The notes under the pieces are model-generated. The model was not told where the DNA came from. It saw only the letters and a program-made list of their open reading frames with translations, and searched no databases. A DNA stretch of 64,000 bases. Source: Flavobacterium sp. NRK F7 (GTDB lineage: Bacteria > Bacteroidota > Bacteroidia > Flavobacteriales > Flavobacteriaceae). The position numbers and the translations under genes were made by a program. The DNA is taken from the NCBI RefSeq assembly GCF_024054195.1, contig NZ_JAMXLB010000001.1:124001-188000 (forward strand). Reading direction: 5' to 3'. Below are positions 1 through 7,944 of the stretch, in pieces. Position 1 is the stretch's first letter, and each line of letters starts with the position of its first letter.

Positions 1-545
1 TTTAAATCATTTAATTTTTGCTGCAAATCTCCTTTATGATTTGATCTAAACTGATGCAAAACAGCTAAGTTTTCATCAATAGTATCTGGTATAATAGCAG
101 TAAAATATTCCCTCATTCGCTTTGCTAGAACAGGCGACTTGCCATTCGTTGAAATTGCAATTTTAAGATTTCCTTTGTTTACAATAGATCCCAAATAAAA
201 ATCACATAAATCGGGTTGGTCTGCTGCATTTACCTTAATACCTCTTCCTTTTGCTAAGTTTCTTACATTTAAGTTTACCTCAGCACTATCAGTAGCAATG
301 ATTACAAAATCTTTTTCAGCTAAATCATTCTCTTCGAAAGGTCTTTCAAAAAAAGTAATAGTAGCATAAGAATCTACAATTTGCTTTAATCTTAGATGTA
401 TTTGTATCCCAACAATGGTAATTCGAATAGTAGGATTTTGTCGCAATAAGGTTTCTGTTTTTTCTAAACCAACATTTCCTGCTCCAACAATCAAAAAGTG
501 AGCTGTATCTGTTTTTAAAAAAACTGGAAAAAGTGTGTTACTCAT
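1..545 (-). CDS. Precorrin-2 dehydrogenase / sirohydrochlorin ferrochelatase (siroheme synthase N-terminal type), partial
   Basis: This gene enters from the left edge, so only its first 181 codons are present. The translation begins MSNTLFPVFLKTDTAHFLIV and carries the Rossmann motif GAGNVG near residue 23, followed by sequence typical of the Met8p/CysG N-terminal family (NAADQPDLCDFYLGS, and STNGKSPVLAKRMRE). Family members oxidise precorrin-2 with NAD and insert iron to give siroheme, the cofactor of sulfite reductase. The ATG at 543-545 overlaps the end of the upstream DUF2490 gene by 8 bases, so it is the last visible member of the leftward cys operon. The SUMT enzyme that makes precorrin-2 is encoded in the same operon. 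Whether a C-terminal domain follows cannot be seen. Confidence 0.85.
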   Translation of the reverse strand, partial: MSNTLFPVFLKTDTAHFLIVGAGNVGLEKTETLLRQNPTIRITIVGIQIHLRLKQIVDSYATITFFERPFEENDLAEKDFVIIATDSAEVNLNVRNLAKGRGIKVNAADQPDLCDFYLGSIVNKGNLKIAISTNGKSPVLAKRMREYFTAIIPDTIDENLAVLHQFRSNHKGDLQQKLNDL

Positions 546-1296
546 TTGTACTATTTTTAAAATCTATTTTATGAAAGAATGACAATCTAAGAATATCTCT
601 ATTGTAAAAATCGATACCGTTCGCTTGCTGCTGGAACCAATTTAGATATCCTAATTCGACAGCAACATTTGAATTAACTATAGTATGTAAACCCAAGTAG
701 ATCCGATTTTGATCAAATGTATTTTTTACAATTTTATTTCCTATATTAAACAGCACCTCATCTTTTACTTTTAAAATTATTTTGTCAGATTGCTCTTTTT
801 TGTATAATGGGAAATCTATCCCTAATTGATATCTCATTCTTAAATTTGAAAAAACATAGTTATCAGTCAATTCATTTTCTTTAATTAATGCAAAAAAACG
901 TGCTTCTAATTTATACCGATGCGACACTGAAAAGAAAGCATATTTTTGACTATTTTGTATACCAATATTAGGTCTTAACTCTGGAACCATTAACATATTC
1001 TTTGTACAAGGGTTATTCGGACTTTGAAGAAAAAAAGTAAAACCAACAAAACCAATCCAATTTTCTAGTAACTTTCTTTCTAAATCACTCCTAAACAATA
1101 ACTGATGCTGTTGAAATGGTTCTAAAAAAACGCGCTCTTGAATTTCGCTTTTCAAACTCCAGTCTTCATTAAAAACAAACGTTGGATAATATCCAATCCA
1201 AAACAATTTTTGATGAATTATATTTTTTTGTCCGAAAATTGCAATTTGAGAAAGCAATAAAAAAACAAGTACTGCTTTCTCTATTCTATTTTTCAT
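538..1296 (-). CDS. DUF2490-type outer-membrane beta-barrel protein in the cys operon
   Basis: The protein has 252 residues. It starts with a signal peptide (hydrophobic residues 8-20, cleavage near FG-Q) and continues with alternating aromatic/polar strands, for example near WSLKSEIQERVFLEP and YKLEARFF, ending in a strand-like FHKIDFKN stretch. The pattern fits the DUF2490 family of small beta-barrels, whose function is not known to me. The start codon directly follows the cysI stop codon (cysI ends at 1297) and its 3' end overlaps the siroheme synthase start by 8 bases, so it is translated as part of the sulfite reduction operon. A role in uptake of a sulfur compound or metal is possible, but this rests only on context. 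Confidence 0.7.
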   Translation of the reverse strand: MKNRIEKAVLVFLLLSQIAIFGQKNIIHQKLFWIGYYPTFVFNEDWSLKSEIQERVFLEPFQQHQLLFRSDLERKLLENWIGFVGFTFFLQSPNNPCTKNMLMVPELRPNIGIQNSQKYAFFSVSHRYKLEARFFALIKENELTDNYVFSNLRMRYQLGIDFPLYKKEQSDKIILKVKDEVLFNIGNKIVKNTFDQNRIYLGLHTIVNSNVAVELGYLNWFQQQANGIDFYNRDILRLSFFHKIDFKNSTNE

Positions 1297-2937
1297 CTAA
1301 AACACAGTTCTAAAAGCAAAATCACCAAAAGTTTCGTTTTCTAGTTTTTCTTTCACATATTTCCCTAATAAAAGATCAACTTCTTCTAAAATTTGAGTCT
1401 CGGTTTGTTTTTCTTTGTATAGTTTATTCAATCTTTCCCCATAACGATCACCTCCTAGCATAAAATTATATTGTTCTGGACCTGTACCAATGAAACCCAA
1501 TTCAGCTACATAAGGACGCCCACAACCATTAGGACAGCCCGTCATTCTAATTGAAATTTCTTCGTTGGATAGATTGTATTTTTCTAATAAAGGCTCTATT
1601 TTGGTTACCAAAACTGGCAAATAACGTTGCGCCTCGGCTAAAGCCAAAGGACAAGTTGGTAAAGCAACACAAGCCATCGAACTTTTTCTAAGCGCACTAA
1701 CATGGGTTTCAATAACAAACTGCTTCAACAAGGCTTCTATTTTTTCTTTTTCACTATCTTTAATTTCACCTAGAATTAAATTTTGGTTCCCCGAAAAAAT
1801 AAAATTGGATATTTTTAATTTCGCTACTTCTAGTAAAAAAGCTTTTTGATTCGGCTGCACTACACCATGTTCCACAAAAAGAGTATAAAACCAATTCCCT
1901 TGATGGTTTTTTTCCCAACCATAACGATCATTTCTTTCTGTAAATTGAAAAGGTTTTGCTACCTCCAAAGAGAAACCAATTCTTTTTTCTAATTCTTTTT
2001 TAAATCCGTCAACTGTCAATTTTTCGATAGTATATTTCAAACGAGATAATTTTCGATCGGATCGGTTTCCAAAATCTCTTTGAATGGTTAGCACTTCATA
2101 AACTGCATTTAAGATTTTTTCTTCAGAATCGATAAACCCAAGTACATTTCCCAAACGCGGAAACGTATTTTCATTTCCATGTGTTGTTCCTAAACCACCA
2201 CCTACAACAAGATTAAACCCTTTCAACTCCTCATTTTCAACAACAGCAATTAACCCTAAATCATTGGTAAACAAATCCACATCATTACTTGGCGGAATGG
2301 CAATTGCTATTTTAAATTTTCTTGGCAAATAACGATCTTCATATAACGGATCTGCTTCAGCCGAACGCTCGTATATTTTTTCTCCATCAATAAAAACTTC
2401 ATAATACGATTGCGTTTTGGGCAATAATAAGGTTGAAATTTTATCCGCATAATCGTGAATTTGTTTATGCAATGGTGATAATTGCGGATGTGCAGAAACA
2501 ATAACATTTCTATTTACATCGCCACAAGCTGCGATTGAATCTAATTTTGCCACATTAAAAGATTGAATCGTAGGTCGCAATTGATGCTTTAACAACCCAT
2601 GTAGTTGAATGGTTTGTCGCGTAGTAATTTTCAACGTTCCGGTTCCATATGATTCTGAAGTTTCGTGAATGGCCAACCATTGATCTGCTGTAATTTGTCC
2701 GCCAGGAATACGCAAACGAATCATAAAAGAGTATAATTTGTCTAATTTTTTAGCCGCTCTTTCTGCTCTTCTGTCTCGGTCATCTTGCACATACATTCCA
2801 TGAAACTTAACCAATGTTTCATCATCTGGTCGTACATTACCGGTATGATTATCTAAGTCGATACTTTCTTTTAAAGTTCCTCGTAAACCGTCACTTTTTG
2901 TTTTTATAAATTCTACTGGAGATAATTTAGTGCTCAT
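1297..2937 (-). CDS. cysI: Assimilatory sulfite reductase hemoprotein (beta) subunit CysI
   Basis: It reduces sulfite to sulfide with six electrons using siroheme and a [4Fe-4S] cluster, in the cytoplasm. The cluster ligands are visible as C-x5-C (ACVALPTC) and C-x3-C (GCPNGC), separated by about 40 residues as in the family. The basic siroheme/sulfite region includes TTRQTIQLHG. I choose the ATG at 2935-2937 (MSTKLSPVEF), giving 546 residues. The reading frame stays open for another 21 codons upstream, but that stretch is Lys-rich and unlike the family N-terminus. It follows cysJ by about 90 bases and abuts the DUF2490 gene. With CysJ it forms the NADPH-dependent enzyme. Confidence 0.95.
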   Translation of the reverse strand: MSTKLSPVEFIKTKSDGLRGTLKESIDLDNHTGNVRPDDETLVKFHGMYVQDDRDRRAERAAKKLDKLYSFMIRLRIPGGQITADQWLAIHETSESYGTGTLKITTRQTIQLHGLLKHQLRPTIQSFNVAKLDSIAACGDVNRNVIVSAHPQLSPLHKQIHDYADKISTLLLPKTQSYYEVFIDGEKIYERSAEADPLYEDRYLPRKFKIAIAIPPSNDVDLFTNDLGLIAVVENEELKGFNLVVGGGLGTTHGNENTFPRLGNVLGFIDSEEKILNAVYEVLTIQRDFGNRSDRKLSRLKYTIEKLTVDGFKKELEKRIGFSLEVAKPFQFTERNDRYGWEKNHQGNWFYTLFVEHGVVQPNQKAFLLEVAKLKISNFIFSGNQNLILGEIKDSEKEKIEALLKQFVIETHVSALRKSSMACVALPTCPLALAEAQRYLPVLVTKIEPLLEKYNLSNEEISIRMTGCPNGCGRPYVAELGFIGTGPEQYNFMLGGDRYGERLNKLYKEKQTETQILEEVDLLLGKYVKEKLENETFGDFAFRTVF

Positions 2938-3025
2938 TTTTATTTTAAATTTGATTTTTAAATGTTCTCGATACATTTTTTGTTTTATTCCCTTCCACAA
3001 AAAACACGCGAACTGACGAATGGAT

Positions 3026-4723
3026 TTAATACACGTCTTTTTGATATTTTCCTGTTGCTTCTAACTCTTCTAAAATTTGTTTTGCTTCTGTTGTAGCTAT
3101 GTTTCTTTCTTGAGATAACACTTCCACTATTACTTCTTCCACATCAGCACTCATAGGATTCTTTTGTCCGCAGATATATAAATGAGCTCCGTTTTCAAGC
3201 CAAGCATTAAATTCTTTTGCTTTTTCTTTAATACGATCTTGCACATATATTTTACGCTCTTGATCTCTAGAAAAAGCCGTATCTAATTTTGTTAAAACGC
3301 CTGTTGCAATCCATTCTTGAATTTCGGTTTGATAATAGAAATCATGGACAAAATGTTGTTCCCCAAAGAACAGCCAGTTTTTACCTTCTGCTCCTGATGC
3401 ATCTCTTTGCGATAAAAAGCTTCTAAAAGGCGCAATTCCAGTTCCTGGACCAATCATTATAATGTCGGTATCTTCTTTAGGCAATCTGAAATTTTGATTT
3501 TTATGAATATAAAAATCGAGAGGTTCATGTAACGGAAAATCTGCTAAAAACTGTGACGCTAATCCTGTTTTAAGTTGATTGCTTACATTAAAAGTATTTA
3601 AATTTACGGTTAAATGTACTTCTCCATCATGTGCTTCATTGGAAGAAGCAATAGAATACAATCTTGGCGCAATGGGTAAAAGAATTTCTAATAAATTTTC
3701 AATTTGAAAAGAATCAGGTTTAGGATATACTTGCAAAACATCTATTAAATCTGCCCTTTCAAAAGTAATTTCAGCTTGCAATAAGTGTCCTAATTGTTCA
3801 AGTGAACGCTTACTAAGTCCCTTTATATTTTTTTCTTGTAACCAATTTTCCACTGTTTTTTGTTCGCCATTTATGGTAATTAACTTTTGAGCATCTGCTT
3901 GAAAATAATTCATAATAGCTTGAGTATCTTCTTTACTGTTTTTAGGAATAATTCCTAAAGCATCACCAGGTTCATACAAGACCTCTTCTTCTGTAACTAT
4001 CTCAATATGATAGGTTTTCTTATTAGAACCTATATCATTCAAGATAATCTTATTATTAATTTTCCCCACATAACTTTTCTTATGTGATGTTGTAGTAGCC
4101 ATCTTTGAAATCACAACTTCAGTAGTTGTTTGCTGTTTGAAAACTTGTTGCAAATCTTGTTCCCATTGTAACACATTTGGAGCAAAATCAACATCTGACT
4201 TTACTAAAGGTAACAAACGCTTTGCTCCTCTTTTGGATAAAATTTCATCCAATAAAACACCCGCGTGACAAAATAATGGATATGAAGAATCCCCTAAACC
4301 AAGAACCGCAAAGGAAATATGCTGCAAATCCAAATCATTTTTTTGTAGATAATTGTAAAACTGAATCGCGTTTTGAGGAAATTCACCTTCTCCTTGCGTA
4401 CTCATTACAAATAGGATAATAGTTTCTTTTTCCAATTTTGCTGTGTCGTATTGAAACACATCGATTGCTTTAGCTTGAATTTTATTTTTCTTGAAATTAG
4501 CCAGTAATTGAGAAGCTACTTTCTTAGAGTTCCCCGTTTCCGTTCCATAAATAATCAAGGGTTTAACAGCGACATTTTCTGTTGAAGCAATCACTGGAAT
4601 TTGAATTTCGTTTTTACTTCCCTCTAAAAAACCTGCCAAGTAGCCTTTTGTCCATATTATTTCCTCTCTAGAAGCATTTTGAACGAGTTGTTGTAAATAA
4701 TTTAATTTAGTATCAGATAGCAT
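3026..4723 (-). CDS. cysJ: Sulfite reductase flavoprotein (alpha) subunit CysJ
   Basis: It passes electrons from NADPH through FAD and FMN to CysI. The order of domains is: short helical N-terminus, flavodoxin domain with the FMN loop YGTETGNSKK near residue 60 and VMSTQGEGEFP, connecting domain, FAD domain (PRLYSIASS), and NADPH domain (IGPGTGIAPFRSF, then ICGQKNPMSADV). It ends in KYQKDVY, the expected C-terminus. The ATG at 4721-4723 (MLSDTKLNYLQQL) gives 565 residues. The upstream extension MKPHPILIII lies inside cobA and is rejected. The chosen start overlaps the cobA stop by 11 bases, which suggests translational coupling. Confidence 0.95.
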   Translation of the reverse strand: MLSDTKLNYLQQLVQNASREEIIWTKGYLAGFLEGSKNEIQIPVIASTENVAVKPLIIYGTETGNSKKVASQLLANFKKNKIQAKAIDVFQYDTAKLEKETIILFVMSTQGEGEFPQNAIQFYNYLQKNDLDLQHISFAVLGLGDSSYPLFCHAGVLLDEILSKRGAKRLLPLVKSDVDFAPNVLQWEQDLQQVFKQQTTTEVVISKMATTTSHKKSYVGKINNKIILNDIGSNKKTYHIEIVTEEEVLYEPGDALGIIPKNSKEDTQAIMNYFQADAQKLITINGEQKTVENWLQEKNIKGLSKRSLEQLGHLLQAEITFERADLIDVLQVYPKPDSFQIENLLEILLPIAPRLYSIASSNEAHDGEVHLTVNLNTFNVSNQLKTGLASQFLADFPLHEPLDFYIHKNQNFRLPKEDTDIIMIGPGTGIAPFRSFLSQRDASGAEGKNWLFFGEQHFVHDFYYQTEIQEWIATGVLTKLDTAFSRDQERKIYVQDRIKEKAKEFNAWLENGAHLYICGQKNPMSADVEEVIVEVLSQERNIATTEAKQILEELEATGKYQKDVY

Positions 4724-5531
4724 TTTGTAAAAGGGTTTTATGATTATCAAAATAGGATGTGGTTTCATTTTGTTCTTTAAACCAAGAAAATTCGTGGTGC
4801 AAATTCACCACATTACCTACAATCAATAGTGTAGGCACATATTCAAAGCTTGGTAACGATTTTTTTTCTAAGTCTGTAAATTGAAATACTTGGGTTTTTT
4901 GCTCTGGTGTTGTCGCTTGTTGCACAACAGCTAAACCTTTATTTTTTTCAACTCCGTGAAGTATAAATTGATTCACCAAAGTATTCAAACGTTGCCCACT
5001 CATATAAAAAACAAGCGTATCTTCGGTACTAGACCAGTTTCTCCATTGTTCATGGGTAACATTTTTCAAATCATATAAAGTAAGAAAACGCACTCCTCTT
5101 GAATACGACCTAGCTGTTAGCGGTATCCCTGTATAAGCAGCAGCACCAAAAGCAGCAGAAATACCAGGAACAATTTCATAGGGAATTTGGTTTTCAACCA
5201 AAACTTGCAATTCGTCTAAAACATTTGAAAACAAAGAAACATCACCTCCTTTTAATCGAAGCACTAACTTTCCAAGACTAGCAAATTCAACCATTAATTC
5301 ATTAATTTCACTTTGTGGCGTATGAATTCCTTTGGAACATTGTTTACCTACATAAATTATAGTCGCCTCTTTTTTTGCATATTCATCTACTAGAATGGGA
5401 GAAACCAATCGGTCTATTAAAATCACATCTGCCACTTGCAAATATTTAAGTGCTTTTACACTTATTAAATCAGGATCCCCTGGACCTGCACCAGCAAGTA
5501 TTACCTTACCTTTTGTTGAAATTTGTATCAT
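4713..5531 (-). CDS. cobA: Uroporphyrinogen-III C-methyltransferase (SUMT)
   Basis: It transfers two methyl groups from SAM to uroporphyrinogen III to make precorrin-2, the siroheme precursor. The tetrapyrrole methylase signature is clear: VILAGAGPGDPDLISVKAL near the N-terminus, LVLRLKGGDVSLFS for the SAM loop, and VPGISAAFGAAAYTGIPLTAR. At 272 residues it is a stand-alone SUMT, so dehydrogenase and ferrochelatase steps are on a separate protein (the partial gene at the left edge). It lies between cysteine synthase and cysJ in the same operon and links siroheme supply to sulfite reductase production. Confidence 0.93.
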   Translation of the reverse strand: MIQISTKGKVILAGAGPGDPDLISVKALKYLQVADVILIDRLVSPILVDEYAKKEATIIYVGKQCSKGIHTPQSEINELMVEFASLGKLVLRLKGGDVSLFSNVLDELQVLVENQIPYEIVPGISAAFGAAAYTGIPLTARSYSRGVRFLTLYDLKNVTHEQWRNWSSTEDTLVFYMSGQRLNTLVNQFILHGVEKNKGLAVVQQATTPEQKTQVFQFTDLEKKSLPSFEYVPTLLIVGNVVNLHHEFSWFKEQNETTSYFDNHKTLLQNAI

Positions 5532-5643
5532 TATTAATTTTTAAAAAACACTTACCCCATAGGTTTTATAGAGTAAGTAATTAAAGTTTTTATTTTTTTA
5601 TCTTCTAAATAACCTGTCTCAATAAATTAATTGCATCTAATTA

Positions 5644-6555
5644 TCAAAACAAATCTTCTACAGAAAGATAACGCTCACCTGTATCATAATTAAATGTCAG
5701 CACCACTGCATCATCAGGTAGTGTTGCTATTTTTTTTGCGACAGCAGCTAAAGAAGCACCCGTTGAAATTCCCACAAAAACACCTTCCTCCAAAGCAATT
5801 TTACCAGCAAAATCATACGCTTCGTCTTTAGAAACAGAAATGACTTCATCAATAAATTGAGCATGATAATTTCCTGGAACAAAACCTGCTCCAATACCTT
5901 GCAAAGGATGCGGACCTGGAGCTCCACCACTTAAAACTGGAGACAATTCAGGTTCCACGGCAATTACTTTCAATTTTGGAAATTTTTTCTTTAATACCTC
6001 AGCAACACCAGAAATGTGTCCACCCGTTCCTACACCAGTGATAATATAATCCAAACCCTCTGGAAAATCTTCGATAATTTCTAAAGCGGTTGTTTTCTTG
6101 TGCGCCTCCACATTAGCCGGATTATCAAATTGAGAAGGCGACCAAGCATTTGGGATTTCACGAACCAATTCAGCAGCTCTTTCAATAGCACCTTTCATTC
6201 CTTTCTCTCTAGCGGTCAATTCGAATTGGGCTCCATAAATCTCCATTAATTTTCTTCTCTCCACACTCATAGACTCAGGCATTACCAAAATAACTCGATA
6301 TCCTTTCACGGCAGCAACTAATGAAAGTCCAATCCCTGTATTTCCAGAAGTAGGCTCAATAATTACACTTTCAGGATTAAGTAATCCTTTTTTTTCAGCA
6401 TCTTCAATCATACCTAACGCAATCCTGTCTTTAATACTTCCTCCAGGATTTGCTTTTTCCAATTTGATCCAAATATTTTTATTTGAACCGTACATTCGAT
6501 TAATTTTAATTACTGGGGTATTCCCAATTGTATTTAAGATATTTTCTACTTTCAT
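5644..6555 (-). CDS. cysK: Cysteine synthase (O-acetylserine sulfhydrylase)
   Basis: This PLP enzyme makes cysteine from O-acetylserine and sulfide. The PLP lysine sits in [13 protein letters not shown] (around residue 43), the substrate loop is [10 protein letters not shown], the phosphate loop is [10 protein letters not shown], and the C-terminal PLP-ring contact motif is [19 protein letters not shown]. The length, 303 residues, is normal. A CysM-type enzyme is an alternative name, as sequence reading alone does not separate CysK from CysM. It starts 10 bases after the serine acetyltransferase stop, so the two final steps of cysteine synthesis are encoded together at the head of the operon. 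Confidence 0.93.
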   Translation of the reverse strand: MKVENILNTIGNTPVIKINRMYGSNKNIWIKLEKANPGGSIKDRIALGMIEDAEKKGLLNPESVIIEPTSGNTGIGLSLVAAVKGYRVILVMPESMSVERRKLMEIYGAQFELTAREKGMKGAIERAAELVREIPNAWSPSQFDNPANVEAHKKTTALEIIEDFPEGLDYIITGVGTGGHISGVAEVLKKKFPKLKVIAVEPELSPVLSGGAPGPHPLQGIGAGFVPGNYHAQFIDEVISVSKDEAYDFAGKIALEEGVFVGISTGASLAAVAKKIATLPDDAVVLTFNYDTGERYLSVEDLF

Positions 6556-6565
6556 ATGTTTTAAA

Positions 6566-7390
6566 TTAAATTATAAAGTTTATAGGTTCACTTGATTTGT
6601 GTTTTGATTTTACAATAGTTTCACTTTTATGATACACTAAGGTTTCTTCTTGAATGGTTTCAGTTAACCAAACATTCCCTCCAATTACCGAACCTTTGCC
6701 GATAACAGTATTTCCTCCCAAAATAGTTGCATTTGCATAAATAATAACATTATCTTCTATCGTAGGATGTCTTTTTTGAGTAGCTTTATCTTTACTGACA
6801 CTTAATGCGCCCAATGTTACACCTTGATATATTTTTACATCGTTCCCTATAATTGCAGTTTCACCAATAACAATTCCTGTTCCATGGTCAATAAAAAAAC
6901 GTTGCCCAATACTAGCCGCTGGATGTATATCTATTCCCGTTTTTCCATGTGCATATTCAGACAAAACTCTCGGTAAAATTGCAACTCCCTTATTCCAAAG
7001 GTTATTTGCAATTCGATAGACTGCAATAGCAAAAAAACCAGGATAGGAAAGTAAGACTTCATCCTTAGATTTTGCAGCTGGATCAAACTCGATAATGGCT
7101 TCCAAATCATCAAGTAAATCACTATGAATGATGATTAAATCTTCAAACAAACTCGTTGCAGTAGTAATTTTATCCAAAACACCAACTTGAGATAGAAACA
7201 ACTGCAAATCCAATTGCAAAGCCTCTTCTGTATGTTTAAACAATTCTATATTCGTACATTCACCACTTTTACAAAACAACCACGCAAACAATTCCTCAAT
7301 CCAAAATTCTATTTTCTTCTTAGTAATAGATAGGCTCTGAGTAGAATTATTTTTTTCAAATAAGACAGCACTGATAGTCATTTGTTTCAT
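6566..7390 (-). CDS. cysE: Serine O-acetyltransferase (CysE/EpsC type)
   Basis: It makes O-acetylserine from serine and acetyl-CoA. The N-terminal half is helical. The C-terminal half is a left-handed beta-helix with hexapeptide repeats, from [20 protein letters not shown] through [21 protein letters not shown] to [17 protein letters not shown], including the catalytic HGTG region. It is 274 residues, of the longer Bacteroidota form. The start at 7388-7390 (MKQMTIS) is the first after the leader terminator; Met4 is a possible alternative. As first gene of the operon it is controlled directly by the upstream attenuator, which makes sense because this is the committed and usually feedback-inhibited step. 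Confidence 0.93.
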   Translation of the reverse strand: MKQMTISAVLFEKNNSTQSLSITKKKIEFWIEELFAWLFCKSGECTNIELFKHTEEALQLDLQLFLSQVGVLDKITTATSLFEDLIIIHSDLLDDLEAIIEFDPAAKSKDEVLLSYPGFFAIAVYRIANNLWNKGVAILPRVLSEYAHGKTGIDIHPAASIGQRFFIDHGTGIVIGETAIIGNDVKIYQGVTLGALSVSKDKATQKRHPTIEDNVIIYANATILGGNTVIGKGSVIGGNVWLTETIQEETLVYHKSETIVKSKHKSSEPINFII

Positions 7391-7423
7391 ATACTTGGTA
7401 ACTTAATCGATAGTGTGTTAAAC

Positions 7424-7450
7424 AAAAAAACCTCTGCATTTCTGCAGAGG
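7424..7450 (-). terminator. Intrinsic terminator in the cys operon leader (attenuator)
   Basis: Read on the minus strand, 7450-7431 forms a perfect 8-bp stem CCTCTGCA/TGCAGAGG with a GAAA loop, followed by seven U (7430-7424). It lies 30 bases after the stop codon of the Cys/Met-rich leader peptide and 34 bases before cysE. The 5' arm can pair instead with GCAGAG at 7501-7496, inside the leader reading frame, so the terminator and an antiterminator are mutually exclusive. Confidence 0.85.
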
Positions 7451-7479
7451 TCCTATAACTCGTATAATAATTATTATTT

Positions 7480-7548
7480 TTAAGCAATAGAGATACTCTG
7501 CGGATTTTTCCACATCATACAACACATATTGCATACGAATAACATCAT
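7480..7548 (-). CDS. Cys/Met-rich leader peptide of the cys operon
   Basis: This is a 22-codon reading frame with start ATG at 7546-7548 (a second ATG follows at once) and stop TAA at 7480-7482. The middle reads VCNMCCMMWKNPQ: three Cys and, with the two start Mets, five Met codons in a peptide this small, ending in SISIA. It is preceded at a suitable distance by a perfect -7 promoter box and followed by a terminator hairpin that competes with pairing to its own codons 15-18. That layout is the classic amino-acid attenuator: a ribosome stalled at Cys or Met codons would leave the GCAGAG segment free to pair with the terminator arm. Translation itself is inferred. I do not recall a described leader of this sequence. 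Confidence 0.75.
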   Translation of the reverse strand: MMLFVCNMCCMMWKNPQSISIA

Positions 7549-7573
7549 TTTTATTTCTAGTATTTATTTGTGT

Positions 7574-7581
7574 CAAAAGTA
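7574..7581 (-). promoter_or_regulatory. -7 promoter element of the cys operon
   Basis: The minus strand reads TACTTTTG, a perfect match to the Bacteroidota -7 consensus TAnnTTTG. Transcription would start around 7566-7570, about 20 bases before the leader peptide. The -33 region is T-rich without a clear TTTG. Confidence 0.65.
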
Positions 7582-7784
7582 GAAAAAAAAACTATTTAAA
7601 AAAACTAAATAGTATAATTTTCTAATTTTTACACATTTAAAAGTCAAAAGCAAATTAAAAAACTAAAAAACAACTTTTAATCCATTTTAAAAACCAAAAA
7701 AACCAACCATTCTAGTTTTTAATTAAAAATGTTAATATATTTAAAAAATAAAAACGAATCGCTTTTATATTCGAATTGATTTCC
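7582..7784. other. AT-rich divergent spacer
   Basis: This stretch lies between the cys operon and metK promoters and is almost pure A/T with long A and T runs. I see no reading frame, hairpin or repeat of note in it. It may act as UP-type or operator DNA for the two divergent promoters. Confidence 0.4.
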
Positions 7785-7792
7785 TAAATTTG
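7785..7792 (+). promoter_or_regulatory. -7 promoter element of metK
   Basis: The sequence TAAATTTG matches the Bacteroidota -7 box perfectly and places the transcript start near 7797-7800, directly ahead of the riboswitch aptamer. Confidence 0.65.
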
Positions 7793-7806
7793 CCCCATTA
7801 ATAAAA

Positions 7807-7898
7807 AAGAGGAAAAATTTGAACTGATTGCAACCTCTTAATACTATTTGTTAGTATTAAAAAAAATGCTAAAGCAGTACCTACTACTTTAGTATTTT
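7807..7898 (+). promoter_or_regulatory. SAM-II-type riboswitch upstream of metK
   Basis: The P1 stem is AAGAGG (7807-7812) with CCTCTT (7834-7839). It encloses a loop containing ATTTGAACTGATTGCAA, which matches the conserved SAM-II (metA motif) loop. Downstream is the conserved 3' segment AATGCTAAAG (7865-7874), whose UAAA can pair with UUUG in the loop to close the pseudoknot. An extra 7-bp hairpin (7840-7846 with 7852-7858) is inserted in the linker. The 3' segment also forms a 12-bp alternative stem, 7863-7874 with 7887-7898, that excludes the pseudoknot. SAM-II elements control SAM and methionine genes in Alphaproteobacteria and Bacteroidota. metK, which makes SAM, follows 46 bases later. 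Confidence 0.8.
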
Positions 7899-7944
7899 CT
7901 ATACAATTAGCTCAAATATACCTCACTTAATTTAAAAAGAAACT

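Noticed and set aside
2938-3000. Longer N-terminus for CysI
   Set aside because: The 21 extra codons are Lys/Ile-rich and unlike the family. The ATG at 2935-2937 gives the expected start.
7801-7944. SAM-I (S-box) riboswitch before metK
   Set aside because: The typical four-way junction sequences of SAM-I, such as GATGAAACC and GGCAACC, are absent, while the SAM-II loop and 3' segment are present.
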